Source: Methylotenera sp. (GTDB taxonomy: Bacteria > Pseudomonadota > Gammaproteobacteria > Burkholderiales > Methylophilaceae). From it: DNA of 35,124 nt. The stretch is from positions 1 through 35,124 of the forward strand of contig JALRGX010000074.1 of the NCBI GenBank assembly GCA_023259635.1, in the 5' to 3' direction. Below the pieces are notes generated by a model. That model had not been told where the DNA came from. It saw only the letters and a list, made by a program, of their open reading frames with translations, and ran no database searches. Below, one piece after another: positions 1-8,342 of this stretch; positions within the stretch are counted from its first letter, which is position 1; the number at the start of each line of letters is the position of its first letter. A program made the position numbers and the translations under genes.

Positions 1-2632
1 CATTAAACTCATCAAAGTGCTTGATCGAAATACCCCGGCGGGTCTGCTCTTCGTACAGGAAAGCCTCGATCAATAATGAGGTACCCAAAATCTTGTTACG
101 TGGGCTATAAAGCAGATTTGCACGTGGTACATGCGTAGTGCAAACCGGTTTACATTTGCCGCAGCGCAAGCAGTCGCTAATATCATCAGCAATCTCGCCA
201 ATGGCGGACTGTTCCATAATAATAGATTCCTGCTCCAGCAAACCGAAGCTTGGCGTGTAGGCATTGTTCAGCCCAGAACCTGCGAGTAATTTACCTTTAT
301 TAAAATGGCCGTTCGGATCTACCTTATTTTTATAGGTAGTAAAGGTATCAATCGTCGCCTGATCCAAAAACTCCATTTTGGTAATACCGATGCCGTGCTC
401 ACCTGAAATCACGCCGTTCAAGTTACGCGCCAAAGCCATCACACGAGCCACCGCGGCGTGCGCATCCTGCATCATGCCGTAATCATCCGAATTCACCGGA
501 ATGTTGGTATGCACATTGCCGTCACCTGCATGCATATGCAAGGCAACAAACACGCGGCTCTTGAGTACTTGCTTATGAATCTCATCGCAGCGCTCAAGAA
601 TCTTCTGGTATTCACGGCCGGCAAATATATCCGACATCGGGCGTTTTAAATCACGTCGCCATGAAATACGCAGATCATAAGACTGCACCGCACGGAAGAT
701 GTTTTCATATTGCATATAGGCAGCGCCATCATCACCTAAAACAGAAACGGACTCATCCAGATTATTCAGGATAAAGCTCCAGCGCGTGCGCAAATCAGCA
801 ATCAGATGCAAAGCCATTTCCTGTTTGCTTTTCACCATATTGGCGTCCACATTGCCATCTTCATCTGGCTGCAACGGCAGATCGCTCTGCATGAAAGCTT
901 CAATCGCATCCAGCAATTTCAACTTGTTATTGATAGACAGGTCAATATTGATGCGCTCGATACCATCAGAGTAATCACCGAGACGTGGTAGTGGAATCAC
1001 AACATCTTCGTTGATTTTAAATGCATTGGTATGTCTGGCAATTGCAGCTGTGCGTGAACGATCCAGCCAGAATTTTTTACGAGCCTCGCTGGATACGGCA
1101 ATAAAGCCTTCACCATTGCGGGCATTACACATACGCACCATCGCAGATGCCACTTCTCCAACGGCATTTTCATCGTCGGACGCAATATCGGCCAGCAATA
1201 CCATTTTAGGACGCTGCTGACGTGCAGCTTTAGTCGCATAACCAACCGCCTTGATGTAGCGCTCATCCATATGCTCCAGACCAGCCATAATCACTGCAGG
1301 AGTCTGCTTGGCGGTAGCATCCAGGTAATCTTTAATCTCTACAATTGCCGGTACTGCATTTGAAACATTACCGAAAAATTCCAGGGCAATGGTCCGCACA
1401 TACTTAGGCATACGGTGCAGAATAAACGTTGCGCTGGTAATCAAACCATCACAGCCTTCTTTTTGAATACCCGGCAAACCGGACAGGAATTTGTCAGTAA
1501 CGTCTTTACCCAAACCTACTTTACGGAAGCTAGGTCCTGGAATCTCCAGAATCTCAGGCTCTGACAGCAAGGTTTTCATGTCATCACTGTAACGGCTGAT
1601 CTTGAAACGCGCAGTTTCAATATCATGGATCTTCCCTAGGTTATGATCCAGACGCTCGATTTCCATCCAGTCACCGTCAGGGGTCACCATACGCCATGAA
1701 GCCAGGTTATCTAAAGCCGTACCCCACAACACGGCTTTTTTACCCCCTGCGTTGACCGCCACATTACCGCCGATACAGCAAGCATCTGCGCTGGTAGGGT
1801 CGCAGGCAAATTCAAGGCCGGCATCAGAAGCCGCTTCCATCGCACGGCGTGTTACCACGCCGGCACCGCATTCAATCGTTGCAACCTGACGTGAAACACC
1901 TGGCAACGTGCGCATCTGCACGCCGGTATGCTGATCCAGTTTTTCTGTATTAATCACCGCAGATAAAGGGGTAAGCGGAATTGCACCACCGGTATACCCT
2001 GTACCGCCACCGCGGGGGATGATAGTAAGCCCTAACTCGATACAGGCGCGGACCAGAGCAGCAACTTCTTCTTCTGCATCTGGCGTCAGCACCAGGAATG
2101 GATATTCAACACGCCAGTCAGTGGCATCGGTCACATGGGATACGCGGGACAAACCATCGAACTTGATATTATCTTTACGTGTAATTTTAGAAAGTTTGGC
2201 AAATGCTTTTTTACGTAAATTAGCGGTCTGCTTGAATTCATTTTCAAATTGCGTCACTGCATGGCGCGCAGCCACCACCAACTTCAGCACCTTGGCATTG
2301 CCTGCGCTACGCTCGTCAATAGCGGCTATACGGTGATGCAGCGCATCCACCAGCGCTTTGCGGCGTTTGGGATTCTCCAGCAAATCATCCTGCAGGTAAG
2401 GGTTGCGTGACACTACCCACAAATCACCCAGCACTTCAAACAGCATGCGAGCTGATCGCCCGGTTTTACGGACACCGCGCAATTCATTTAGAATGCCCCA
2501 TATTTCTTCACCGAGAAACCGAATTACAATTTCACGGTCAGAGAAAGAGGTATAGTTATAAGGGATTTCGCGCAGACGCGCTGCAGGCGTGTGCTCTGCA
2601 TTAAGAATATTACTTGATATTGGTGCGTTCAT
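1..2632 (-). CDS. FAD-binding oxidoreductase with 4Fe-4S domain (DUF3683/GlcD-like), 3' end outside the window
   Basis: The minus-strand frame is open from an ATG at 2632 to the window edge (877 codons, no stop). In order it shows an N-terminal region of about 200 residues (DUF3683-like), then a GlcD/D-lactate-dehydrogenase type FAD domain with GGYTGG near residue 207 and [12 protein letters not shown] near 285. The FAD-oxidase C-terminal domain follows, with HAGDGNVH near 700 and SGEHGIG near 743, then a ferredoxin-like cluster [11 protein letters not shown] near 819. Family members are about 1,250-1,300 residues, so the missing part is probably the rest of the Fe-S and cysteine-rich CCG region. 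Family knowledge suggests a 2-hydroxy-acid dehydrogenase that passes electrons from flavin through Fe-S centres to the respiratory chain. The substrate cannot be told from sequence. It is divergent from the TlpA-like gene. Confidence 0.9.
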   Translation of the reverse strand, partial: MNAPISSNILNAEHTPAARLREIPYNYTSFSDREIVIRFLGEEIWGILNELRGVRKTGRSARMLFEVLGDLWVVSRNPYLQDDLLENPKRRKALVDALHHRIAAIDERSAGNAKVLKLVVAARHAVTQFENEFKQTANLRKKAFAKLSKITRKDNIKFDGLSRVSHVTDATDWRVEYPFLVLTPDAEEEVAALVRACIELGLTIIPRGGGTGYTGGAIPLTPLSAVINTEKLDQHTGVQMRTLPGVSRQVATIECGAGVVTRRAMEAASDAGLEFACDPTSADACCIGGNVAVNAGGKKAVLWGTALDNLASWRMVTPDGDWMEIERLDHNLGKIHDIETARFKISRYSDDMKTLLSEPEILEIPGPSFRKVGLGKDVTDKFLSGLPGIQKEGCDGLITSATFILHRMPKYVRTIALEFFGNVSNAVPAIVEIKDYLDATAKQTPAVIMAGLEHMDERYIKAVGYATKAARQQRPKMVLLADIASDDENAVGEVASAMVRMCNARNGEGFIAVSSEARKKFWLDRSRTAAIARHTNAFKINEDVVIPLPRLGDYSDGIERINIDLSINNKLKLLDAIEAFMQSDLPLQPDEDGNVDANMVKSKQEMALHLIADLRTRWSFILNNLDESVSVLGDDGAAYMQYENIFRAVQSYDLRISWRRDLKRPMSDIFAGREYQKILERCDEIHKQVLKSRVFVALHMHAGDGNVHTNIPVNSDDYGMMQDAHAAVARVMALARNLNGVISGEHGIGITKMEFLDQATIDTFTTYKNKVDPNGHFNKGKLLAGSGLNNAYTPSFGLLEQESIIMEQSAIGEIADDISDCLRCGKCKPVCTTHVPRANLLYSPRNKILGTSLLIEAFLYEEQTRRGISIKHFDEFN

Positions 2633-2668
2633 TTAGTTTTTGATAAATAGCTTTGCTATTAAAAGAGC

Positions 2669-2697
2669 ATTATAACATGTCATGCATTAGCAAATAA
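2669..2697 (-). promoter_or_regulatory. Candidate sigma70 promoter of the FAD oxidoreductase
   Basis: On the minus strand a perfect -10 TATAAT (2669-2674) lies 36 bases before the ATG. A weak -35 TTATTT (2692-2697) sits at 17-base spacing. Only the -10 is convincing. Confidence 0.5.
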
Positions 2698-2803
2698 GCG
2701 CGAGCATTACATGGTTATTTAATGCCCATCAAAACAGATTAAATTCTTAATAAATCCTGATTATTATGCTAGACGAAACCATTGGAAACGTTACACTGAA
2801 CAT

Positions 2804-3304
2804 ATGAATCATTTATTGAAAAAATCATTACTGCCTGTCATTATTATTGCCTTACTTGCATTTCTGGCATTACAGCTAAACAATAAGCCAACGGCACCGG
2901 ATATCACCTTCAAGACAATCGACGGCAAGCAGATATCCATGCATTCCCTAAAAAACAAAATTGTACTGGTGAACTTCTGGGCAACAGATTGTCCCGGCTG
3001 CATTAAGGAAATGCCGCAGCTTATCAACACCTACAACCAGTACCATCAGAAAGGATTCGAAGTCATTGCTGTTGCCATGCCCTATGATCAGATTTCACAA
3101 ATCATAAATTACAGTAAATCCCAGGCCCTGCCTTTCCCGGTGACACATGACAGCAATGCTGAAATCACCAGCCAGTTTGGAAAAGTAAGCCTGACGCCAA
3201 CTGCATTTATTTACGACAAACAAGGTCATTTGCTGCAACACACTATAGGCGATCTTGACTTTAATGCACTACAGCAACTACTTCACAAGGAATTGAGTAT
3301 ATAA
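2804..3304 (+). CDS. TlpA/ResA-like membrane-anchored thioredoxin
   Basis: A 166-residue protein with one N-terminal hydrophobic segment (about 8-24) that is either a membrane anchor or an uncleaved signal. The thioredoxin fold places the redox domain in the periplasm. The active site is C63-P-G-C66 after the NFWA strand, and the cis-proline loop is LTPT (P132). CPGC is an uncommon but known dithiol variant. Family members reduce periplasmic disulfides, for example in cytochrome c maturation or copper-site assembly, or act as peroxidase-like thiol enzymes. The stop TAA is followed directly by the ATG of hemJ, so the two are probably translated together. The link to haem metabolism through hemJ is suggestive only. 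Confidence 0.85.
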   Translation: MNHLLKKSLLPVIIIALLAFLALQLNNKPTAPDITFKTIDGKQISMHSLKNKIVLVNFWATDCPGCIKEMPQLINTYNQYHQKGFEVIAVAMPYDQISQIINYSKSQALPFPVTHDSNAEITSQFGKVSLTPTAFIYDKQGHLLQHTIGDLDFNALQQLLHKELSI

Positions 3305-3730
3305 ATGCTTTGGGTTAAATCATTACATATTATTTTTGTTACCAGCTGGTTTGCCGGTCTATTTTATCTGCCACGATTATTTGTAAACCACGCCATGGTG
3401 CTATCTAACCACAGCCCGGACTTCGCAGTTTCGGAACGCCTGAAACTCATGGAAAGGAAACTTTATCGCTTCATGTTGCCACTGGCCGTATTGGCATTAG
3501 GATTCGGTCTGTGGTTATGGCTGGGTTATGGTATCAGCGGTGGCTGGATGCATGCCAAGCTGACATTGGTAGCAATACTAATCGCATATCATTGGTATTG
3601 CGGCAAACTGCTGACCAATTTCAGCCAGAATAAGAACGAGCGCAGCCATATCTGGTATCGCTGGTTTAACGAATTGCCCGTAATCATACTCACCGCAGTC
3701 GTGATTCTCGTTGTAGTAAAGCCTTTTTAA
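3305..3730 (+). CDS. hemJ: Protoporphyrinogen IX oxidase HemJ (CopD/UPF0093-like membrane protein)
   Basis: A 141-residue integral membrane protein with four hydrophobic segments (about 5-25, 55-75, 84-100 and 122-139). The N-terminus LWVKSLHIIF...WFAGLFYLPR carries the conserved His8 and is typical of HemJ. Lys85 in MHAKLTL matches the conserved lysine of the family. HemJ oxidises protoporphyrinogen IX to protoporphyrin IX, the penultimate step of haem synthesis, in bacteria lacking HemG or HemY. The length matches the family (about 140-150). It starts on the base after the tlpA-like stop codon, and 28 bases separate it from the next gene. Databases may label it only as a CopD family protein. 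Confidence 0.78.
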   Translation: MLWVKSLHIIFVTSWFAGLFYLPRLFVNHAMVLSNHSPDFAVSERLKLMERKLYRFMLPLAVLALGFGLWLWLGYGISGGWMHAKLTLVAILIAYHWYCGKLLTNFSQNKNERSHIWYRWFNELPVIILTAVVILVVVKPF

Positions 3731-3758
3731 TATTTCTTTTAGTACAGAATCACTGCAT

Positions 3759-4532
3759 ATGATGGATATATTCGACTCACCCTGGCTAATCAACATGCTG
3801 GCCAAATCCAGCCAAACGCCTCAAGGCAGACTACTTGGGCTATTTGACGTTCTGAATGACTGGTTACAAGCGCCGTATTTTGAAAAAATCAATATTATTA
3901 CTGGCACACATAATACACTCCTGGTCACTTACTGCACTGAACAGGCAAAATTCCTGAGGGCAAACAACCCTGAATTACTAGCGGAACATATTGTACTGAT
4001 TGCCCAGAATGCCACACTACAGGCATTAGCGCAGCCTGGAAGCAACAGCCTTATCCACGCCAAAAAAGTCGCAAATGCACTTATTCAGGCACAAGCTCAA
4101 AAGGCAGGTATTAGTACAAATATCAAAAGACCACGTTCCACTCATTACGCCATAGCTGCCAGCCTGTCGGCAGTCATCGGTGCCGTCACGATATCGGCAC
4201 CAACACTCATACCCGGCAAAACCACTCAGGCGCAGATTGCACAGCAGGCCCAGCCTATTGACGATACATCGGTATACTTTGCAGCCAATCAAAACCATGC
4301 ACTGACCGCCATTGACGCTTCCAGAATGTATGCCAAATATGAGCAAATGCGCCAGGGGACCTGCCAATTCCCTGAAGCACTGCAGATCCCGGACAAGCAC
4401 AAATCCATTTACCTGGAAAATGTAGTCGGTGGCAAGCTCCCGACAGATGTGGCCGACCTGAAAGTGGCCAATTTCTACCTGGAAAAAGTACGCTGTAATT
4501 TCACGCCGATGCTTATGGCATCATCCAAATAA
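3759..4532 (+). CDS. Unknown protein with one membrane segment
   Basis: 257 residues; I do not recognise the family. Residues 1-125 look soluble and helical, rich in Ala, Gln and Leu. Residues 128-150 form one hydrophobic stretch (IAASLSAVIGAVTISAP) that could be a membrane anchor. The C-terminal 105 residues would then lie on the other face and contain Cys207 and Cys246, a possible disulfide pair if periplasmic. There are two adjacent ATG codons (3759 and 3762); the first is used here. It follows hemJ by 28 bases on the same strand and probably shares its transcript. No function is assigned. Confidence 0.7.
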   Translation: MMDIFDSPWLINMLAKSSQTPQGRLLGLFDVLNDWLQAPYFEKINIITGTHNTLLVTYCTEQAKFLRANNPELLAEHIVLIAQNATLQALAQPGSNSLIHAKKVANALIQAQAQKAGISTNIKRPRSTHYAIAASLSAVIGAVTISAPTLIPGKTTQAQIAQQAQPIDDTSVYFAANQNHALTAIDASRMYAKYEQMRQGTCQFPEALQIPDKHKSIYLENVVGGKLPTDVADLKVANFYLEKVRCNFTPMLMASSK

Positions 4533-4559
4533 CTGTGCAGTAAAATCCAAAAATAACTA

Positions 4560-4589
4560 TTGCATAAAATGTATACCGATTAGTATAAT
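4560..4589 (+). promoter_or_regulatory. Promoter and operator-like dyad before the tetR gene
   Basis: -35 TTGCAT (4560-4565), an 18-base spacer and a perfect -10 TATAAT (4584-4589) stand just before the ATG at 4597. The imperfect palindrome TATACCGATTAGTATA (4572-4587, 12 of 16 positions symmetric) overlaps the spacer and the -10. This is where an autorepressing TetR dimer would bind. Predicted transcription starts at about 4596, so the mRNA would be leaderless or nearly so. Confidence 0.6.
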
Positions 4590-4596
4590 CGATCGC

Positions 4597-5160
4597 ATGT
4601 CTGGCTTACGTCAAAAAATACTTAGCACTGCGAGCAATCTGTTCCAAACGCAGGGCATCAACTCGACTGGAGTTGACACAATAGTGGCTACCGCCGGCAC
4701 CACGAAAATGACTCTCTACAAATACTTCAGCAGCAAAGAATTATTAATTCTGGAAGTACTTAGAGAGGGGCATGAAGACTTCCAGGCTTGGTTAAATGAC
4801 AAACTCAACACCAATGCTAAACACCCAGCTGAAAAACTGCAAAAGCTTTTTGATTATATTGAAGAGTGGGTGACCTCCCCTGACTTTAACGGCATTGGCT
4901 TTATCAAGGCTTCTGCAGAATTCCCCAAGGAAGACAATCCTGTACATAAGCTTTCTGCAGAACAGTCCTTGCAATTCCGGGAATACATCAAACAGTTAGC
5001 ACACGAAGCCAATATTCAGGATGCTGATGGCCTGGCGCTGCAACTTTCCCTTTTATTTAAAGGTGCGGCACAAGCCGAACAAATGCAGCGCGGCTCTGAC
5101 GCAATCAAATATGCAAAAATGGCAGCAAAAATCCTGATTGACGGCGCACTAACCCGCTGA
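4597..5160 (+). CDS. TetR/AcrR-family transcriptional regulator
   Basis: 187 residues. The N-terminal helix-turn-helix spans about 5-52 and is typical of TetR: ILSTASNLFQTQG, then VDTIVATAGTTKMTLYKYF with the recognition helix around TKMTLYKYF. Residues 60-187 form the variable all-helical ligand-binding and dimerisation domain, so the ligand cannot be predicted. No Shine-Dalgarno sequence precedes the ATG, and the -10 box ends only 7 bases upstream, so translation may be leaderless. The dyad over the promoter suggests autoregulation. The next gene (PfkB kinase) is 84 bases downstream and could be a target or just a neighbour. Confidence 0.9.
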   Translation: MSGLRQKILSTASNLFQTQGINSTGVDTIVATAGTTKMTLYKYFSSKELLILEVLREGHEDFQAWLNDKLNTNAKHPAEKLQKLFDYIEEWVTSPDFNGIGFIKASAEFPKEDNPVHKLSAEQSLQFREYIKQLAHEANIQDADGLALQLSLLFKGAAQAEQMQRGSDAIKYAKMAAKILIDGALTR

Positions 5161-5244
5161 TTCATAACCGGCCTATTTCCATTCCACTTGCCCTAGCCTG
5201 GCAATACCTAAGATAATAGACTTTTTAACTAATCTGTTATTTTC

Positions 5245-6195
5245 ATGCATACACTCATTTGCGGCTCACTCGCTTTCGACACCATCATGGTGTTTCAAGA
5301 CCAATTTAAAAATCACATTCTGCCTGACAAAATTCACAAGCTCAGCGTTGCATTCTATGTTCCTGAAATGCGCAGAGAATTCGGTGGTACCGCCGGCAAT
5401 ATCGCTTACAACTTACAACTGCTGGATGGCAAACCGCTCATTATGGCGACAGCAGGTGAAGATTTCGCTCCATATACCGCATGGCTTAATAAAAACAAAT
5501 TAAACACAACTCACATTAAAACCATTGCCAATAGTTTTACTGCGCAAGCTTTTATTACAACAGATGTGGACGACAACCAGATCACTGCTTTCCACCCTGG
5601 CGCCATGGTGGAGTCGCACCAGAATAGCGTAAAAAATGCCAATGACGTAAGCCTGGCTGTCATTGCTCCTGATGGTCGTGACGGCATGTTCCAACATGCG
5701 CGCGAATGCCATGAAACAGGCATTCCGTTCCTGTTCGACCCGGGCCAGGGCTTGCCTATGTTTAATGGCAAAGAACTGCTGGAGTTTATTGAGATGGCTG
5801 ATTATTTAGCAGTGAATGACTATGAGTCACAAATCATTCAGGATAAAACCGGGTTAAACCTAGATGAGTTGGCACAAAAGGTAAAAGCACTCATCGTCAC
5901 CCTTGGTGGCAACGGCTCACAAATCTATGCTGACGGCCAACGTTATGATATCCCATGCATCAAAGCCACCCAGATTGTAGATCCTACCGGATGTGGCGAT
6001 GCCTATCGCGCAGGATTACTGTACGGTATCATCCGCGGCTGGGACTGGCCAACGTGTGGCAGACTGGCGGCAACGATGGGTGCAATTAAAATTGCAAGCC
6101 GTGGAGGACAGAATCACGCCCCAACACGCGAGGAAATTGAAATCATTTACACTCAGGCACTGCTCAAAGAATCGGTAGCATCTCAAACTTTTTAA
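5245..6195 (+). CDS. PfkB/ribokinase-family carbohydrate or adenosine kinase
   Basis: 316 residues, the usual length of the family. The N-terminal PfkB region has REFGGTAGNIAYNLQLLDG (44-62), the substrate-binding GG motif. The C-terminal signature is DPTGCGDAYRAGLLYG (246-261), with Asp252 as catalytic base and a GCGD anion hole in place of the usual GAGD. Members phosphorylate sugars or nucleosides with ATP. The overall pattern resembles the adenosine-kinase-like group of Betaproteobacteria, but the substrate is not settled by these motifs. It lies 84 bases after tetR, with a weak promoter-like pair in between (TTGCCC, then GATAAT). Confidence 0.87.
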   Translation: MHTLICGSLAFDTIMVFQDQFKNHILPDKIHKLSVAFYVPEMRREFGGTAGNIAYNLQLLDGKPLIMATAGEDFAPYTAWLNKNKLNTTHIKTIANSFTAQAFITTDVDDNQITAFHPGAMVESHQNSVKNANDVSLAVIAPDGRDGMFQHARECHETGIPFLFDPGQGLPMFNGKELLEFIEMADYLAVNDYESQIIQDKTGLNLDELAQKVKALIVTLGGNGSQIYADGQRYDIPCIKATQIVDPTGCGDAYRAGLLYGIIRGWDWPTCGRLAATMGAIKIASRGGQNHAPTREEIEIIYTQALLKESVASQTF

Positions 6196-6647
6196 ATTTA
6201 ATTGAGATTATGGTTGATATTATTTGGCGCAGGCAATTTAGAAATGCGACATCGCCAGGATTTTAGGTAATATCGATTCAATTATTTTTATTCCAGGTCT
6301 TTCAGCCTGAAATTACACATATACACAACCTCATACTCATGGGCCAGACCAGGCTGGCCCCAAATATGCCTAGGCTTTTAGAGCACAAGAGCTCTTTTAC
6401 TTTAGCCCCCTCGACTCACAAAAACGCACTACGCATGTCTTTGCGCAAGTCACTTGCGTGCCACTTCACAGCCATCCTATCGATTTATCAACGCGATCTT
6501 TACTCATTTAGTGATTTCTGCAATAGCTGAATGAGTTAAATTTCCTGCTGAAATTAGATGCAGCCATCAAAATATTGCTAAAATACGAAATAATGATAAT
6601 ATAAAATATGAAAAATATGATATAGTGTTGCGCATTCAGGACTTATC
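6196..6647. other. 452-base intergenic region with two short inverted repeats
   Basis: I see no convincing gene here. A plus-strand 63-codon frame at 6339-6530 has no Shine-Dalgarno sequence and no recognisable protein. Two inverted repeats stand out: GGGCCAG (6341-6347) with CTGGCCC (6354-6360), loop 6, and CGCAAGT (6444-6450) with ACTTGCG (6452-6458), loop 1. The last 80 bases are very AT-rich and must carry the promoter of the IHF-like gene. A TATAGT element (about 6620) is the best -10 candidate. Confidence 0.45.
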
Positions 6648-7004
6648 ATGCCACTCAAATCAGATATTGTTCACTTATTAAGCAAACGATTCCCACAGCT
6701 AATGGTGGATGATGTTCATTTGTCGATTAATATCATATTGAATGAAATCGGCAACGCACTACAACAAGGACGAAAAGCCGAGTTCAGAGAGTTTGGTGTA
6801 TTTACTGCCCAGAAAAAATCTGCAAGAACTGCAAGAAATCCAAAAACAGGCGCCATATTAATAACTCGTGAAAAGATAGTGCCTCGTTTCAAACCGAGTA
6901 TATATTTAAACAGGCGCCTAAACAAACCTAAACAAGAACAAAAAATCAGCATTAAACCGGTACATCATGTTGCTATGACAGCCAATCCAAAAATTGCTAC
7001 ATAA
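6648..7004 (+). CDS. IHF/HU-family nucleoid DNA-binding protein with basic C-terminal tail
   Basis: 118 residues. Residues 1-92 form the HU/IHF fold: N-terminal helices, FREFGVFTAQ (46-55), then the DNA-intercalating arm with RNPKTG (63-68), whose proline inserts between base pairs. It is closest to IHF-beta. Typical IHF-beta is about 95 residues; this one has an extra lysine- and histidine-rich tail (about 93-118) that could add DNA contacts. A good Shine-Dalgarno AGGA lies 6 bases before the ATG. It stands alone rather than beside rpsA, so it is probably a paralogue and not the housekeeping ihfB. It lies tail-to-tail with the HTH-receiver gene. Confidence 0.88.
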   Translation: MPLKSDIVHLLSKRFPQLMVDDVHLSINIILNEIGNALQQGRKAEFREFGVFTAQKKSARTARNPKTGAILITREKIVPRFKPSIYLNRRLNKPKQEQKISIKPVHHVAMTANPKIAT

Positions 7005-7050
7005 AATAAAACTATAGCGACTAATCACTCAGGTTTATAAAACACACCTG

Positions 7051-7665
7051 TTACTTGCGTTTAATAAAGTCATCCACAATTAATTCCAGTTGCTTGAATG
7101 AAAATGGCTTGAAAAATACACTAACGCGCTCGGGCAGGCCGCCATTTTCGTCAATATACGCTTGCGTATGTCCAGTCAACGCAATAATTTGAACATCATC
7201 ATATGTTTCACACGAAACCAAATGGCGAATCATTTCAAAACCACTGATTTTTGGCATATTCAGGTCAGTAATTATGATGTCGGGCACTTGCTTGCCTAGG
7301 CTGATCAAGCACTCAAATCCATCAGATACAAAAGTGAGATTAACCGGCACATCAAGATTATTGAAATAAAACTCCAGCAAGTCCCTATAGACTTCGTTAT
7401 CTTCAGCGATTAATACATCTAAAGAATTGGATTTATTTTGCGCAGCATTCTTATATTGCCTGGCATTCCACTTTAAATTAGAAATAACATCGCGCTCTGC
7501 CAGAACCTGATCTACTGATTCTGCAGATATTCGCCTGTGACCGCCTTGAGTTTTCCAAGCTTGAAGCACCCCAGCCTCTACCCACAACTGAACAGTTCTC
7601 AGTGACACCCCAAGCAAAACACTTGCTTCTCTGGTGGTTAAAGTTTTTTCCTCATTTTGAATCAT
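7051..7665 (-). CDS. MerR/excisionase-type HTH protein with C-terminal receiver domain
   Basis: An unusual response regulator with its domains in reverse order. Counted from the ATG at 7665 (204 residues), residues 7-58 are a helix-turn-helix of the MerR/excisionase type: TTREASVLLGVSLRTVQLWVE, then GGHRRI. Residues 82-204 are a complete receiver with acidic pair E88-D89, phospho-acceptor D134 in TDLNMP, T164 in ALTGHT and K186 in FFKPF. The frame opens earlier with a TTG at 7698 (11 more residues). Neither start has a clear Shine-Dalgarno, so ATG is preferred. It is divergent from the receiver/HD-GYP genes. Its likely partners are the kinases further along the window. DNA targets are unknown. 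Confidence 0.85.
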   Translation of the reverse strand: MIQNEEKTLTTREASVLLGVSLRTVQLWVEAGVLQAWKTQGGHRRISAESVDQVLAERDVISNLKWNARQYKNAAQNKSNSLDVLIAEDNEVYRDLLEFYFNNLDVPVNLTFVSDGFECLISLGKQVPDIIITDLNMPKISGFEMIRHLVSCETYDDVQIIALTGHTQAYIDENGGLPERVSVFFKPFSFKQLELIVDDFIKRK

Positions 7666-7788
7666 TTTAGTTATGTCTATTTGTGAAAGAAATGACAACC
7701 AATTCTAATGTAAAATGTGATTATTTAACACTAAATTAATCACATATATTAAGCATATTTATACTACAATGATAAAATTAATAATTAA

Positions 7789-7826
7789 AATGATATAAAT
7801 GATAATTTCAAGGCAAATATATCATT
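7789..7826. promoter_or_regulatory. Inverted repeat in the AT-rich divergent promoter region
   Basis: AATGATATA (7789-7797) and TATATCATT (7818-7826) form a perfect 9-base inverted repeat with a 20-base spacer. The motif ATGATA occurs twice more nearby (about 7769 and 7799). It lies between the divergent HTH-receiver and receiver genes and just upstream of a TATGAT -10-like box (7830-7835). This is a plausible binding site for the HTH-receiver protein or an IHF-like protein, by inference only. Confidence 0.4.
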
Positions 7827-7854
7827 ATTTATGATTTACTCGGGGTAATAATTA

Positions 7855-8319
7855 ATGACTGATAAAGCCTTTTCAGAATTGGCTGAAATATCTTACTGGC
7901 TACATAAGATTAAAGAAGCACCAAATCATAGACGATACAAGCTACTAATCGTTGACGACCAGCCAGAGATCAGAAATTTACTCACCTTAACTCTGGACTC
8001 AGATGACTATGAAGTTCATCATGCAAATGACTGGACAACGGCACTGGAAATCACTAAAACCGTTAAGCCAGACCTGATACTTCTAGATATCATGATGCCA
8101 GGGGAGCATGATGGCCTGGAGGTGTGCAGACGCATCAAGAACGACAAAGACTTATCATCAACAATTATTATTATTGTCAGTGCACGTTCACAAGCAGCAG
8201 ATCAGGCCGAAGGATTTAAAGCGGGCGCGGATGACTATCTTGCAAAACCATTCAGCCCTTTATCCCTAATTGATAAGGTAGGAACTTTTTTGACAAAGAC
8301 AGTTCACACAACTAAATAA
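7855..8319 (+). CDS. Single-domain response regulator (CheY-like receiver)
   Basis: 154 residues: a 27-residue N-terminal extension, then one receiver domain and no output domain. Key residues are all present: D34-D35, phospho-acceptor D78 in LLDIMMPG, S109 in VSAR and K131 in AKPFSP. It closely resembles the receiver at 18739-19122 (shared MMPGE.DGL and KPFSPL blocks), so the two are probably paralogues fed by the same kinase family. The HD-GYP gene follows after 23 bases. Together they look like an RpfG-type regulator (receiver plus HD-GYP) split into two genes. A GGGG ribosome-binding site lies about 9 bases before the ATG. Confidence 0.9.
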   Translation: MTDKAFSELAEISYWLHKIKEAPNHRRYKLLIVDDQPEIRNLLTLTLDSDDYEVHHANDWTTALEITKTVKPDLILLDIMMPGEHDGLEVCRRIKNDKDLSSTIIIIVSARSQAADQAEGFKAGADDYLAKPFSPLSLIDKVGTFLTKTVHTTK

Positions 8320-8342
8320 ATGCACAAAATCCTGGCGGAATC

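Noticed and set aside
2019-2336. 105-codon plus-strand open frame
   Set aside because: Antisense to the FAD domain of the large oxidoreductase, which has clear motifs on the other strand.
4026-4400. 124-codon minus-strand open frame
   Set aside because: Antisense to the unknown 257-residue gene, no start signal or recognisable motif.
6339-6530. 63-codon plus-strand frame in the intergenic region
   Set aside because: No Shine-Dalgarno, no recognisable sequence, and it contains both inverted repeats, so a coding role is not supported.
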